Assembly: GCA_015485335.1 (NCBI GenBank)
Contig: WFTT01000044.1
Coordinates: 1 to 62,538, forward strand
Direction of reading: 5' to 3'
Source of the DNA: Robiginitomaculum sp.
GTDB taxonomy: Bacteria > Pseudomonadota > Alphaproteobacteria > Caulobacterales > Maricaulaceae
Length of the DNA: 62,538 nucleotides
Part shown: positions 25,901 to 34,910 of the stretch, one piece after another
Layout: each line of letters starts with the position of its first letter
Position numbering within the stretch: position 1 is the stretch's first letter
Notes under the pieces: generated by a model
The model's database searches: none
What the model was told of the DNA's origin: nothing
What the model saw: the letters and a program-made list of their open reading frames with translations, nothing else
Made by a program: the position numbers and the translations under genes

Positions 25901-27574
25901 TTATGCCTCGTGCAACCAGGTGCGAAGGATCGAAATGGATTCCTCCGGGTGTGAATCTACGATTTCGGCGACCTTATTGACCGACGAGGCTTTGACCTGT
26001 CCCTGAATTTTGGCCACATCGATGGTCTCTTCCAGTTCCGAATTTTGCTGTGGCGGCGGCAAAGCACCCTGAGCGCCCGAGCCCCCTCCCCCTGAGGGAA
26101 TCGGCGGGGCCGCGGCCGGCCCCTCTGGCCCTGCCAACGCCGGTGCACCACCGGCACTGGCCAGCATGGGCATACCACTCCCGGCACCACCTCCAACAAT
26201 ACCAGACAATAAGGGCCGCACGATAAAGATCATCATGGCAATTGAGACCACGGCCAGGATAAGCAGCTCGATCGTGCGCATTATGTCATCCTTGCTAAAA
26301 GAGAACATACCCGGCGGAGCCACATCGCCCAGCGGTTCTGGTCGCGAAAAGCGCACATTGGAAACCGTAACCGTGTCGCCACGCGCCGCATCAAAACCGA
26401 TGGCGGTTTTGACCAGTGCCTCAATCTCTTTCATTTGTTCCGGTGTGCGCGGTGTATAGGTTTCAACACCGGCATCATCTTTGGTCAAAGTTCCATCCAC
26501 CACTACGGCCACCGACAACCGCTTGATGGCCCCCGAAGAGCGCACAATGGTGCGTTCGGTTTTTGAATTGCCATAATTGAGGATTTCGCTGGTACGCGAA
26601 CTGATGGCATTGGACTTGCCCCCATCGCCCCCCGCCGAATCATCCTTATTGGGTACATTGGCCCCAACGCTGACGGCGGCACTGGTTTTGGCTTCGGACT
26701 GATCCGAGCTCTCTTCGCTGGTATCGCTGGAAATCACCACCCGGTTATCCGGATCATAAATTGTGGACCGTTCGGTGATCCGATCCAGATCCAGATAAGC
26801 ACTGATTTGCACCTGTACCCCGGCCGGGCCTGCAATGGGGGCCAGCATGTTGGTAATTTTTTTCGAGAGTGCCATTTCAACCAGAGTGCGTTGCCCCGCC
26901 GAGGCGGCCTCGCCCTCGTGTCCCTCTTCATCCTGGCGGGCCAGAACACGTCCTGCCTCGTCAGCAACGGTAACATTGCCCGCCTTCAGCCCTGGCACCG
27001 CACTGGCCACCAACTGTCGAATGGCCTGGGTCTGGGTAACGCCAATAATGTTGGATTGCAGGCGAATCACTACCGAGGCCTTGGCCTGTTGCGCATCACG
27101 TTCGAACAGGCGCCGTTTTGGCATGACCAACAGCACCCGAGCCGCGCTAACCCCGTCCAGCGAGGTTATGGTGCGTTCCAATTCCCCCTGCAGGGCACGC
27201 AATTGCGCCATGTTCTGGGCAAAGCTGGTCTGCCCCATGGCCCCGGTCTTGTCGAAAATTTCATATCCCATGGAACCGGAACTGGGCAGATTTTCCCCGG
27301 CCAGCGCCATCCGCACTGTTTCCACCTTTTTACGCGGCACCATAATGGTAGAGCCCCCGGCACCAATAGAATAGGGAATGCCCATCTGGTCCAGGCGGGC
27401 GCTGATTAGTGAGGCTTCCTTCAAATCCAGCCCGGAATAAAGCAAGGTCTTATCAGCAGTACCAATCTGAAAGCTCATCATCATCAACGCCAATGTGACG
27501 CCAATGGTGACCCCCATGATGATGATCAACCGCACCGGTCCGAACTGATTGAGGGTATTGAGTAAACCGTTCAC
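25901..27574 (-). CDS. fliF: flagellar MS-ring protein FliF
   Basis: The 557-residue protein has two transmembrane helices (about residues 18-40 and 435-458) flanking the ring-building domains. It shows LLYSGLDLKEASLISARLDQ and YEIFDKTGAMGQTSFAQNM. A Gly/Pro-rich cytoplasmic segment leads to a C-terminal FliG-binding helix (SVNKVAEIVDSHPEESISIL). It is the first part of the basal body to assemble and the first gene of its operon. A CtrA-type box lies 64 bases upstream, in line with the CtrA control of fliF in Caulobacter. Confidence 0.97.
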   Translation of the reverse strand: MNGLLNTLNQFGPVRLIIIMGVTIGVTLALMMMSFQIGTADKTLLYSGLDLKEASLISARLDQMGIPYSIGAGGSTIMVPRKKVETVRMALAGENLPSSGSMGYEIFDKTGAMGQTSFAQNMAQLRALQGELERTITSLDGVSAARVLLVMPKRRLFERDAQQAKASVVIRLQSNIIGVTQTQAIRQLVASAVPGLKAGNVTVADEAGRVLARQDEEGHEGEAASAGQRTLVEMALSKKITNMLAPIAGPAGVQVQISAYLDLDRITERSTIYDPDNRVVISSDTSEESSDQSEAKTSAAVSVGANVPNKDDSAGGDGGKSNAISSRTSEILNYGNSKTERTIVRSSGAIKRLSVAVVVDGTLTKDDAGVETYTPRTPEQMKEIEALVKTAIGFDAARGDTVTVSNVRFSRPEPLGDVAPPGMFSFSKDDIMRTIELLILAVVSIAMMIFIVRPLLSGIVGGGAGSGMPMLASAGGAPALAGPEGPAAAPPIPSGGGGSGAQGALPPPQQNSELEETIDVAKIQGQVKASSVNKVAEIVDSHPEESISILRTWLHEA

Positions 27575-27637
27575 GTAATTTTCCTACCTAAACGCGCGAT
27601 TGCGCACTCCACTAGGCAGGAATTTCCCACTACGTCG

Positions 27638-27652
27638 TAAACGTATACTTAA
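27638..27652 (-). promoter_or_regulatory. candidate CtrA box upstream of fliF
   Basis: Read on the fliF strand: TTAA, seven bases, TTTA followed by C. This is one base from the consensus TTAA-N7-TTAA and has the same form as the box before ccrM. It lies between the sciP terminator and the fliF start. Confidence 0.55.
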
Positions 27653-27682
27653 TGAAAAGGTCACAGAGGGATGAAAATGCAT

Positions 27683-27721
27683 AAAAAAAGAGCCAGAAGA
27701 TAAACTTCGGGCTCTTTTTTT
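27683..27721. terminator. bidirectional terminator downstream of sciP
   Basis: Twelve-base arms, a run of seven A plus GAGCC (27683-27694) and GGCTC plus seven T (27710-27721), pair perfectly around a 15-base loop that itself contains a short GAAG/CTTC pair. It should end the sciP transcript before the fliF promoter, and it could also act in the other direction. Confidence 0.9.
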
Positions 27722-27767
27722 GATTTTGCCAGAGGCCAAGCCTCTTAATTTTGGCGATTTGCCAACT

Positions 27768-28055
27768 CTATCGGTATTGCTGCACCTTGGTTGTGCGCAG
27801 CCCGGCCAGGCCATGCCGATCAATCATTTGCTGCCAGCCCAGAAATTCTTCAACTGTCAGACGGTAGCGCTTGCAGGCGTCCTCCAGGGTTAACAACCCT
27901 CCCCGGACCGCGGCTACCACTTCGGCCTTGCGCCTGATAACCCAGCGTCGGGTTTCCGGTTGTGGCAGGTCGGCTAGTGTCAGTGGACTTCCATCTGGAC
28001 CAATGACCAATGTTTCTCGTGTTTTGCGTGCGTAACCCATATCACCCGTTCCCAT
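27768..28055 (-). CDS. sciP: CtrA inhibitory protein SciP (DUF1153)
   Basis: The 95-residue protein carries the SciP hallmark patterns VIGPDGSPLTLADLPQPET, RRWVIRRKAEVVAAVRGG and a C-terminal HGLAGLRTTKVQQYR. A helix-turn-helix lies around residues 45-85. SciP binds DNA and CtrA in swarmer cells and stops CtrA from recruiting RNA polymerase. Met6 (28040) is an alternative start, because the upstream SD is unclear for both. It lies between flgE and fliF, with terminators on both sides, so it probably has its own promoter. Confidence 0.95.
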   Translation of the reverse strand: MGTGDMGYARKTRETLVIGPDGSPLTLADLPQPETRRWVIRRKAEVVAAVRGGLLTLEDACKRYRLTVEEFLGWQQMIDRHGLAGLRTTKVQQYR

Positions 28056-28169
28056 ACTTGTTTATCGGACATTTGCTGTCTCTGGGTGTGACCCTAAGAG
28101 AAGAAGTTAAATATCCGGCAAATGAAGCTGGTGAATTCCTCCAAAAAAAACCCTGTCCAATTTTAATTA

Positions 28170-28200
28170 AATCCCCTCCGGTCCAGGACCGGAGGGGATT
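28170..28200 (-). terminator. terminator after flgE
   Basis: A 31-base near-perfect palindrome has arms 28170-28184 and 28186-28200 (AATCCCCTCCGG and its inverse), with a T-rich stretch following on the minus strand. It begins six bases after the flgE stop and would end the hook operon before sciP. Confidence 0.85.
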
Positions 28201-28206
28201 AATGCG

Positions 28207-29592
28207 CTATCGTTTGATCCTGATCAGCTCGTCCAGCATCTGGTCAGCCGTAGTGATGATTTTAGATGATGCGGAATAGGCCCGCTGTACCGTAATCAGA
28301 TTGGTGAACTCTTTGGCCAGATCCACATTGGAACCTTCCAGGGTTTTGGAAGCAATTTTGCCAACCCCGTTACCGGCCGCTTTCAGGTTCAAGGAACCGG
28401 AATTAATGGCCAAGCTAAAGGCATCACCATCTTCGGCATTCAACCCGTTTGGATTGACGAAGGTGGCCAGGGGGATCTGATAGATCTTCTGAATGACACC
28501 ATTTGAAAAACTGGCCGTAACAAAGCCCTGATCATCAACATCAACGCCGGTCAGGCTGCCAAAAATGGCGCCGTCCACAATTGAAGAGTCCAGTACCGAA
28601 TTGGAATCAAACTGGGTCATGCCCCCGGAGGCCCCGGCACTGCCCAGATTGACGTTAATCGTCTGTGCCGCAATCCCTAAGCTGCTGGCCCAGTTAAAGG
28701 CACTGGCCGCAGGGGCCCCTGCGGATGAAGCGCCAAAGGCCAAGTTCAGCGACATAGAGGATGCGGCATCAAACTGGCCATTGGCGTCAAAGACCACATT
28801 GCCCACGGCGAGCTGACCATCAACCAGTGGGGCCCCAATGGTCACATCACTGGCCGGGCTGGCATAAACCTCTACGTGCCAGGTATTGGCCGCCGCACTA
28901 CTTTTCAGAAATGCCATATTGATATTGTGGACCCCGCCCTGGCTATCAAAAACCTGTACCGTGCGAACAAAGTCTGGGGTTACCGCGCCCGAGGCCATAT
29001 TATTGGCCGATGTCCCGGCCGCATATGTGCCTTCGGCGGCGGAAATAGCCTGGCTGGCTTTGAGGTTGCCATTGATCTGGACACTGCTGGTGGCTTTGGC
29101 CGCCCCACTGATGGAGGCAATATTGACGGTGGAAAGCGACGTAATATCTGAGGCATTTGTGGCAAAAGTACCATCGGGTTGTGCAGGCCAGCCACGTAAA
29201 TAATACCCGGCCGCATTACGCAAGAAACCTTTCTCATCGGGAGCAAACCCACCGGCGCGCGTAAAGCGCAAGGCATCATCGGTAGCCCCGTTTTGTGTGG
29301 CGGTGCCCACAACAAAGAAACCGGCACCGGCAATACCAAGATCGGTGGAAGCGCTGGAGGATTGCAATTGGCCCTGTTCGGCGATCAGGCGTTGCGAACC
29401 GGCCGAAACCCCCGCGCCGGCATCCAGCGCACTGATATTGGCCGACGAAGTGACCAGAGATGAAAAATCAGAGCGTGTACGCTTGTATCCGACCGTGTTG
29501 ATGTTGGCGATATTATTGGAAATACCGCTAAGGGCGGACGAATTGGCCCGCAGCCCGGCAACCCCGATAGTCAGTGCTGAATTAAGTGACAT
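28207..29592 (-). CDS. flgE: flagellar hook protein FlgE
   Basis: The 461-residue protein starts at MSLNSALTIGVAG after CAGGAG; the frame opens 24 bases earlier. The N-terminal rod-type motif LSGISNNIANINTVGYKR and the C-terminal LITVQRAYSASSKIITTADQ plus MLDELIRIKR are the conserved coiled-coil ends. The Ala/Ser/Gly-rich middle forms the surface domains. It polymerises into the hook under the FlgD cap, with length set by FliK. All three genes are consecutive on this strand. Confidence 0.96.
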   Translation of the reverse strand: MSLNSALTIGVAGLRANSSALSGISNNIANINTVGYKRTRSDFSSLVTSSANISALDAGAGVSAGSQRLIAEQGQLQSSSASTDLGIAGAGFFVVGTATQNGATDDALRFTRAGGFAPDEKGFLRNAAGYYLRGWPAQPDGTFATNASDITSLSTVNIASISGAAKATSSVQINGNLKASQAISAAEGTYAAGTSANNMASGAVTPDFVRTVQVFDSQGGVHNINMAFLKSSAAANTWHVEVYASPASDVTIGAPLVDGQLAVGNVVFDANGQFDAASSMSLNLAFGASSAGAPAASAFNWASSLGIAAQTINVNLGSAGASGGMTQFDSNSVLDSSIVDGAIFGSLTGVDVDDQGFVTASFSNGVIQKIYQIPLATFVNPNGLNAEDGDAFSLAINSGSLNLKAAGNGVGKIASKTLEGSNVDLAKEFTNLITVQRAYSASSKIITTADQMLDELIRIKR

Positions 29593-29678
29593 TATAAACT
29601 CCTGTTGATTTTTCACTCATTTTTTCTTGAGGAGCTTCTGCTTCAAAGAAAGGGTCACCATTCTGGACCCCCGTTTCA

Positions 29679-30353
29679 TTATATGGCTGGTGTTGTTCGG
29701 TCCCGAACCGCCAGAATACTGGCAAAGGAGATGCGATCATTGCCCACCAGCAAGGCCGGTTCCGTACCGGAGAAATCAGCGCCCGTAATCACCCGCGTAG
29801 TGGTGACCGAGGTGGAAACCAGATTGCCATCATTATCCAGGGCGCTCACTTCGAGATCATAATTGCCATCTGCCAACAAAGTGCCGACATTGTCCCGGCC
29901 ATCCCAATTAAAGGTGTGAGTGCCGGTGGCCGTATTTCCATCAGCCTTGAAAACCACTTTTCCATTGGCATCCTTGACCAGAATGCTTACCGAGGCGGCA
30001 TCGGACTGGGTGGCATAGCTCCATTGTGCATTACCATTGGCAAGGGGGGCCGTGGTGTTCAGTACATCCACTTCCTTGCCGATAAACCCAACCGCCGCCG
30101 TGGCCGAGTTGGACGCATTCAGGGTAATCAGGGATTCCAGGTTCTTGTTCTGATTGATTTGCTGCTCTACCCCGGAAAACTGTACCAATTGATCAACAAA
30201 CTGGGTGGAATCCAGTGGGCTGAGCGGATCCTGGTTTTTCAGCTGTTCGGTCAGCAAGGTAAGGAAGGTATCAAAATTATCCGCAAGGCCGGTGGTCGCC
30301 GTTTGCGTCGTTGATACCGTCGAATTTAATCCTAGCCCGTTTAGTACTGGCAT
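29679..30353 (-). CDS. flgD: hook cap protein FlgD
   Basis: The 224-residue protein has the FlgD N-terminus (FLTLLTEQLKNQDPLSPLDS, FVDQLVQFSGVEQQINQNKN) and C-terminal tudor-like and FN3-like domains with GTHTFNWDGRDNVG. It caps the growing hook and is lost when the hook is complete. It is nine bases downstream of fliK and 86 bases upstream of flgE. A normal-length protein. Confidence 0.96.
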   Translation of the reverse strand: MPVLNGLGLNSTVSTTQTATTGLADNFDTFLTLLTEQLKNQDPLSPLDSTQFVDQLVQFSGVEQQINQNKNLESLITLNASNSATAAVGFIGKEVDVLNTTAPLANGNAQWSYATQSDAASVSILVKDANGKVVFKADGNTATGTHTFNWDGRDNVGTLLADGNYDLEVSALDNDGNLVSTSVTTTRVITGADFSGTEPALLVGNDRISFASILAVRDRTTPAI

Positions 30354-30362
30354 AAACTCACC

Positions 30363-32342
30363 CTATAATCTCACGTCGACACGGCCGTCAAAAACACGCG
30401 TCAAGCCATATCCACGATCACTTTGTGCTAGAATGGGGGCCTGAGCCTCCAGACTCTCTTCTGCTTCGCCGCCATGCAGACCCGACAGGCCCGAAGTGCC
30501 ATTGCCGTCCTGGTCCGTGCCAGACCCACCCGTGCCTTGCTCCAAAGAGAAGCTCAGCCCGTCAGATCCCAAATCAAATCCCATATCGCTCAAGGCCCGG
30601 CGCAAGGCATCAGCCCCCCGTTGCAGGTCCGCAAGGACTTCGGGGCGATGAGAGCTAAGCACCGCTTCGACACGGTTATCGGCACTGACCTCCAGCTTTA
30701 CCTGGACTTTACCCAGCTCTGCCGGATCCAGACGAATTTCAAACCGCGTGCCCCCACCTTGTACCCGTTGCGCCATATTGGCGGCAAAACCGGCCAGGCT
30801 GGCCTGATCAAGGCGCGCCGTAGTGTGTGAACTTGTATTGGCCGCCTTTTGGGCAATATCATGGGTTTGCGCCGTCTTCAGACCATGATCAGTGGATGTA
30901 CCGATCAGGGCGGCCCGGCCGTCCAGACCCGCATCGGTCACACCGGCAAAGCCCGATGGAGCACCATTTTGTAGTGCAGTGCCCAAGTTATCATGGTTCT
31001 GGGTATTATATGGCTGGTTCGAGGTGGCCTGGGCCAACACCGTATTTGAACTGATGAACGGGGTCGCATTGGCGGTAACATTCCCCGTATTAGTCGTCTG
31101 GGATGCCGAACTGCCGGCCCCTGACTGGCCACTGGCCTTGGCCAGACTGCCTTTGGCCGCATTTGTTTTGGAAGCCCCATGGACTGCTCCGCGGACGCGC
31201 CTGGTCTTTTGTTGTGCTTCTTCGGGTGTATTCAAACCTTGCATCAAGCCAGACAAAGAGGGCACCGTGGTCTTGCCGGGGGTCAGCCCGGCAACCACCG
31301 GCCCGGTTTTGATGGCCGGTGTACCGGCAAGATGTTGTGACCCGCCACCTTTTTGGTTTTGTTCGGCGATCACCGGCCCGGCTTCAATCGCCGGCCTACC
31401 TGCCGGCTGAGGCGCGGCAAAGGCTTTTGTATCCAGGCCAGCAATCACCGGCCCGCTTTGAATGACCGGGCTTTTGGATAATGGCGACGGGCTAGCCTTT
31501 TTATCGTCCAGGCCAGCCACGACCGGTCCATGATGGATGGCCGGGGTTCGAGAGGGCTGGGGCGTGGTTTTTAAAGAGGGCTCAAGCCCGCTAACCACAG
31601 GGCCGGCCTCAATGGCCGGGCTGGTAGAAAGTTGGGGTGTGGTAATGGTTTTTGGGTCCAGTGCCGCTTCGATCGGGCCGCTCTGAATCGCTGGCGAGGT
31701 TGAAGGCGCAGGCGCAACGCCCCCTTTGGTATCCAATTCGGCAACAATTGGACCAACTGTTATCGCCGGGGTCTTGGCCCGCGGATCAGATGGGTTTAGG
31801 TCGCCGCCACCAATCGACCGGCGAATCTGACCGGGATTGCGCTGGACGTTTTGCTTAGTGGTCTTGTGTGCCGCATCGCCAGTATTCTGGACCAGGCCTG
31901 ACACTGCAGAAGGTTTGTTCTTGCCAGACTGCCCTTTGGTATTTGCCACCAATGTCGCCGTATTGGCCGGAATGATGGTCGCACCAACCAGGGCTTGTTC
32001 ACCTTCATCACCAACCTTTGCAGGCTTCAGTGCGCTGGCCAGCTCACTTTGTAATCCGTGCACCTTTAAGGCCGGTTTTTTTCCTGTACTTTGCAACCAC
32101 TGGGCATTGGCCGTTGTTTTGCTGCCCGTTTTACCCGTGGCCTTTCCTGCCAGTTCCCCGGTGGGACCGCCCTGTGCATTGGCTTGCACACTGGCATTCA
32201 GCAGGTCGGCAAAGGCAGAGTGGGATCCATTTTTCTGCAACGCAGCTTTGGCAGAAACTTTCTGGCCTGCAGCCGAAGAAGCCGCACCGGTTTTTACCCC
32301 GTTGCCGCTTGCCGTCGCCAGAATGTTAAAATCCAAACTCAT
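30363..32342 (-). CDS. fliK: hook-length control protein FliK with internal repeats
   Basis: The 659-residue protein ends with the FliK/Flg_hook domain (about residues 525-615). Its key pattern is GTRFEIRLDPAELGKVQVKLE followed by LSDMGFDLGSDGLSFSLEQ. The N-terminal ruler part is long, Ala/Gly/Thr-rich and predicted disordered. Residues 191-365 are seven back-to-back 25-residue repeats. FliK measures the hook and switches FlhB specificity; the ruler length sets hook length. It leads the fliK-flgD-flgE operon and is divergent from flgK, with a possible sigma-54 promoter just upstream. Confidence 0.92.
   Translation of the reverse strand: MSLDFNILATASGNGVKTGAASSAAGQKVSAKAALQKNGSHSAFADLLNASVQANAQGGPTGELAGKATGKTGSKTTANAQWLQSTGKKPALKVHGLQSELASALKPAKVGDEGEQALVGATIIPANTATLVANTKGQSGKNKPSAVSGLVQNTGDAAHKTTKQNVQRNPGQIRRSIGGGDLNPSDPRAKTPAITVGPIVAELDTKGGVAPAPSTSPAIQSGPIEAALDPKTITTPQLSTSPAIEAGPVVSGLEPSLKTTPQPSRTPAIHHGPVVAGLDDKKASPSPLSKSPVIQSGPVIAGLDTKAFAAPQPAGRPAIEAGPVIAEQNQKGGGSQHLAGTPAIKTGPVVAGLTPGKTTVPSLSGLMQGLNTPEEAQQKTRRVRGAVHGASKTNAAKGSLAKASGQSGAGSSASQTTNTGNVTANATPFISSNTVLAQATSNQPYNTQNHDNLGTALQNGAPSGFAGVTDAGLDGRAALIGTSTDHGLKTAQTHDIAQKAANTSSHTTARLDQASLAGFAANMAQRVQGGGTRFEIRLDPAELGKVQVKLEVSADNRVEAVLSSHRPEVLADLQRGADALRRALSDMGFDLGSDGLSFSLEQGTGGSGTDQDGNGTSGLSGLHGGEAEESLEAQAPILAQSDRGYGLTRVFDGRVDVRL
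31248..31772 (-). repeat. seven tandem 75-bp (25-residue) repeats inside fliK
   Basis: Seven consecutive units each begin with a form of (S/T)PAI..GPVVAGLD and are exactly 25 residues long, covering residues 191-365. Units differ at many positions but keep the PAI, GP and terminal Ser/Gly. They have diverged at DNA level, so the array is old rather than freshly expanded. Confidence 0.92.
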
Positions 32343-32366
32343 TCAATTTGCCTGTTTGCATAATCT

Positions 32367-32381
32367 GCACGTACTTTGCCC
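32367..32381 (-). promoter_or_regulatory. weak sigma-54-like promoter for fliK
   Basis: On the minus strand GGGCAAAGTACGTGC has GG and GC exactly ten bases apart and matches the -24/-12 consensus TGGCACG-N4-TTGC in 7 of 11 fixed positions. It lies 25 bases before the fliK ATG, which would make a very short leader. Confidence 0.3.
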
Positions 32382-32561
32382 ACACCTCAGCAAAAGCCGG
32401 GCCAACTTGAACTGATTATATTATAACTTATATTTCAACATGTTACGAACTACGCCCACAGAGCATAGCGCAGTATTGCCGGGCGTTTTCTGCCCAGTTG
32501 CGCATATTTGCCGGGGTCATTGGCACCGGCAAATAATGGATTGCATCAGGGAAAGCGACAC

Positions 32562-32577
32562 TTGGCCCATCCCTTGC
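32562..32577 (+). promoter_or_regulatory. candidate sigma-54 promoter for flgK
   Basis: TTGGCCCATCCCTTGC has GG at 32564-32565 and GC at 32576-32577, the required ten-base spacing, with TTGC intact at -12. Transcription would start near 32589, giving a leader of about 170 bases before flgK. FlbD encoded at 22.4 kb would be the likely activator. Confidence 0.45.
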
Positions 32578-32756
32578 GTTAACTGAAACATGGTTAATCC
32601 GCACACATTTTGGGTGGCACGCATGAAAAACAAAATAAAGTCGTCAAAGCAAAGACTTACAGGGTTTTCAGCAAAATCGCTGCTACGCAAAAATGACCAG
32701 TAATGTCGGAAAAAATAGCCCTAAGGGCGGCAAGTCCTGCCGGTACGGTATAGATA

Positions 32757-34886
32757 ATGTCTATTAATTCAATTCTTGGAAATGCGCTTTCTGGCCTGAA
32801 TGCTTCACAGCTGGCTTTGCGCTCCACCTCGACCAATATCAGTAATGTCAATACGCCGGCCTATGCGCGCTCCCAGGCCAATATTACCTCGCGCAATGTA
32901 GTCGGCGCCGGGCTGGGGGTTGATGCGGCCAGCCTGACCCGCATTACCGACAGATTTTTGTTTGCCACCTCGCTCAGCGCCAATGGCGATGCGGCGGCCG
33001 GCGAGGCCAAAGCGGGTCTTTTGGATCGGGTACAGGCACAATTTGGTACGCTGGATGATCCCGGATCACTGTTTGCCCGTCTCAATACTGCCTTTGCCGA
33101 AATCGGCTCGGCGGCGCTGGACCCGGCGTCGGGAGTGCGACGCCTGACCGCGGTTTCTGATGTACAGTTTTTGTTTGATGAATTTACCCGCCTGCAGGGC
33201 GAGTTGCTGACAGCACGCAGCGAGGCCCAGCGCCAGATCGGCTTTAGTATAGAGCGCGCCAATGCGCTGCTCTCTGAAATCAGCTCTTTGAATGGTGACA
33301 TTACCCGGGGCCGTATTCAGGGCGATGCCACCGGCGCGGAAAACCGCCAGGATGCCCTGATCACTGAATTATCTTCATTGATTGATATCAAGGTAGATCG
33401 CACCGCCGACGGTGGAGCCGTTTTGCGCACCTCTGATGGCATATTATTGCTGGGCCAGTTCCCCATGACCATTGAAGGACCAGTGGCAGGCCCCGGCAAT
33501 CTGGGCCAGACCTTTGCTCCTATTCAGGGGCGCACCCCCTCTGGCAATGTAGTGGAATTGCAATCCCACTTCAAAAGCGGGGCCATTCGCGGCTATCTGG
33601 ATTTGCGAGACCGCGAACTGCCAGCCCTGACGCTGGAACTGGCAGAATTTGCCGCCGGGGCAGCAGATGCGCTGAACGCGGCCCACGCCAATGCCAGCGC
33701 GGTACCAGCCCCAACCACTTTACAGGGCCGCAATACCGGGCTGCTCAGCGCCGATGCGTTGAACTTTACCGGCAAAACCAGCCTGGCGCTGACCGACACG
33801 GCCGGGGCGCTGGTCCGTCGGGTTGATATTGATTTTGGGGCCGGTACGCTAAGCGTGGATGGCGGTGCCGCCACTGCCTTTGGGGCCACGATTGGCGGCA
33901 TCACCACCGCCTTAAACACCGCCCTTGGTGGCCTGGGCAGTGCCAGCTTTACCAATGGAAAACTGAACATCAGTGCCACCGGCACCAATGGGGTTTCCCT
34001 GGTACAGGATGCCACCACTCCATCAGATAGAGCCGGGCGGGGATTTGCCCATTTCTTTGGGCTGAACGATTTGGTTACCAGTGCCCTGCCAACTCAGTTT
34101 GAAACCGGCCTTAACGGCACCGATGCCCATGGCCTTGCCGGTGGGGGCGCCATTACCTTCAACGTTACCGGGCCGGATGGACGTACCGCGGCCACCATTA
34201 ATGTGCCGGTCACCGGGGTGAGTATCAATGACTATCTGGCGGCCCTGAACAATACCACCACGGGGGTTGGCCGCTTTGTCACCTTCTCTTTGGATGCATC
34301 GGGCCGATTGGTGCAGACCCCAACCGTGGGGGCAGAAAATTATCAGGTGGAACCCACCGCCGATTCGACCGCGCGAGGCACCACTGGCCTATCATTTACC
34401 CAGCTCTTTGGCCTAGGCGAAGGGGTGCTGGGGACACGGGGCGCCGCCTTTGCAGTACGCAGCGATATTGCCAACAACCCTGACAAGCTGGGCATGGCCA
34501 AACTGGAACTGACCTCTACCACGGCCATAGGCGATGTTGTATTGGGTTCTGGTGACGGACGCGGCGGCGAGGCCATTGCCAGCGCGCTTTCTAAAAACCG
34601 CCTTTTCCAAAGTGCCGGATCCTTGTCCGGGGTCACCAGTACATTAAGTGATTTTTCCGGACGTTTTGCCACCGATGTCGGCAGCCGGGCCTCGCGGGCA
34701 GCCCGCCAGTCTGATGCTGCCATTTCCCTGCGCAGCGAGGCAGAGCAAAGACTGGCCAATAAACAAGGCGTCAACATTGACGAGGAACTGGCACTGATGA
34801 CCCAGTTCCAGCAATCCTATAATGCCTCGGCGCGTCTGATTCAGGCCGCCAAAGAACTGACCGACACCCTGCTTTCTATAATTTAG
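32757..34886 (+). CDS. flgK: flagellar hook-associated protein FlgK (HAP1)
   Basis: The 709-residue protein has the conserved N-terminus with LSGLNASQLALRSTSTNISN and NTPAYARSQ, and the C-terminus with NIDEELALMTQFQQSYNASA and LIQAAKELTDTLLSII, which form the coiled-coil ends. The middle is a variable, Gly/Ala/Thr-rich surface region. It forms the junction between hook and filament together with FlgL. Only a weak GGTATAG lies before the ATG. flgL follows after 24 bases, so the two form an operon. Confidence 0.96.
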   Translation: MSINSILGNALSGLNASQLALRSTSTNISNVNTPAYARSQANITSRNVVGAGLGVDAASLTRITDRFLFATSLSANGDAAAGEAKAGLLDRVQAQFGTLDDPGSLFARLNTAFAEIGSAALDPASGVRRLTAVSDVQFLFDEFTRLQGELLTARSEAQRQIGFSIERANALLSEISSLNGDITRGRIQGDATGAENRQDALITELSSLIDIKVDRTADGGAVLRTSDGILLLGQFPMTIEGPVAGPGNLGQTFAPIQGRTPSGNVVELQSHFKSGAIRGYLDLRDRELPALTLELAEFAAGAADALNAAHANASAVPAPTTLQGRNTGLLSADALNFTGKTSLALTDTAGALVRRVDIDFGAGTLSVDGGAATAFGATIGGITTALNTALGGLGSASFTNGKLNISATGTNGVSLVQDATTPSDRAGRGFAHFFGLNDLVTSALPTQFETGLNGTDAHGLAGGGAITFNVTGPDGRTAATINVPVTGVSINDYLAALNNTTTGVGRFVTFSLDASGRLVQTPTVGAENYQVEPTADSTARGTTGLSFTQLFGLGEGVLGTRGAAFAVRSDIANNPDKLGMAKLELTSTTAIGDVVLGSGDGRGGEAIASALSKNRLFQSAGSLSGVTSTLSDFSGRFATDVGSRASRAARQSDAAISLRSEAEQRLANKQGVNIDEELALMTQFQQSYNASARLIQAAKELTDTLLSII

Positions 34887-34910
34887 CGTTTTAACGCAAG
34901 GACACGCCCC

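Larger units (their letters stand above)
32343..32756. other. divergent control region between fliK and flgK
   Basis: This 414-base gap has no gene. It contains the candidate -24/-12 elements listed separately, several TTAAC half-sites (around 32579 and 32594) and AT-rich stretches near 32415-32440. No strong terminator or further reading frame is seen. Confidence 0.7.

Noticed and set aside
32615-32629. Perfect TGGCACG upstream of flgK
   Set aside because: The -12 GC is absent at the required ten-base spacing (the sequence there is AA), so it cannot be a normal sigma-54 promoter.
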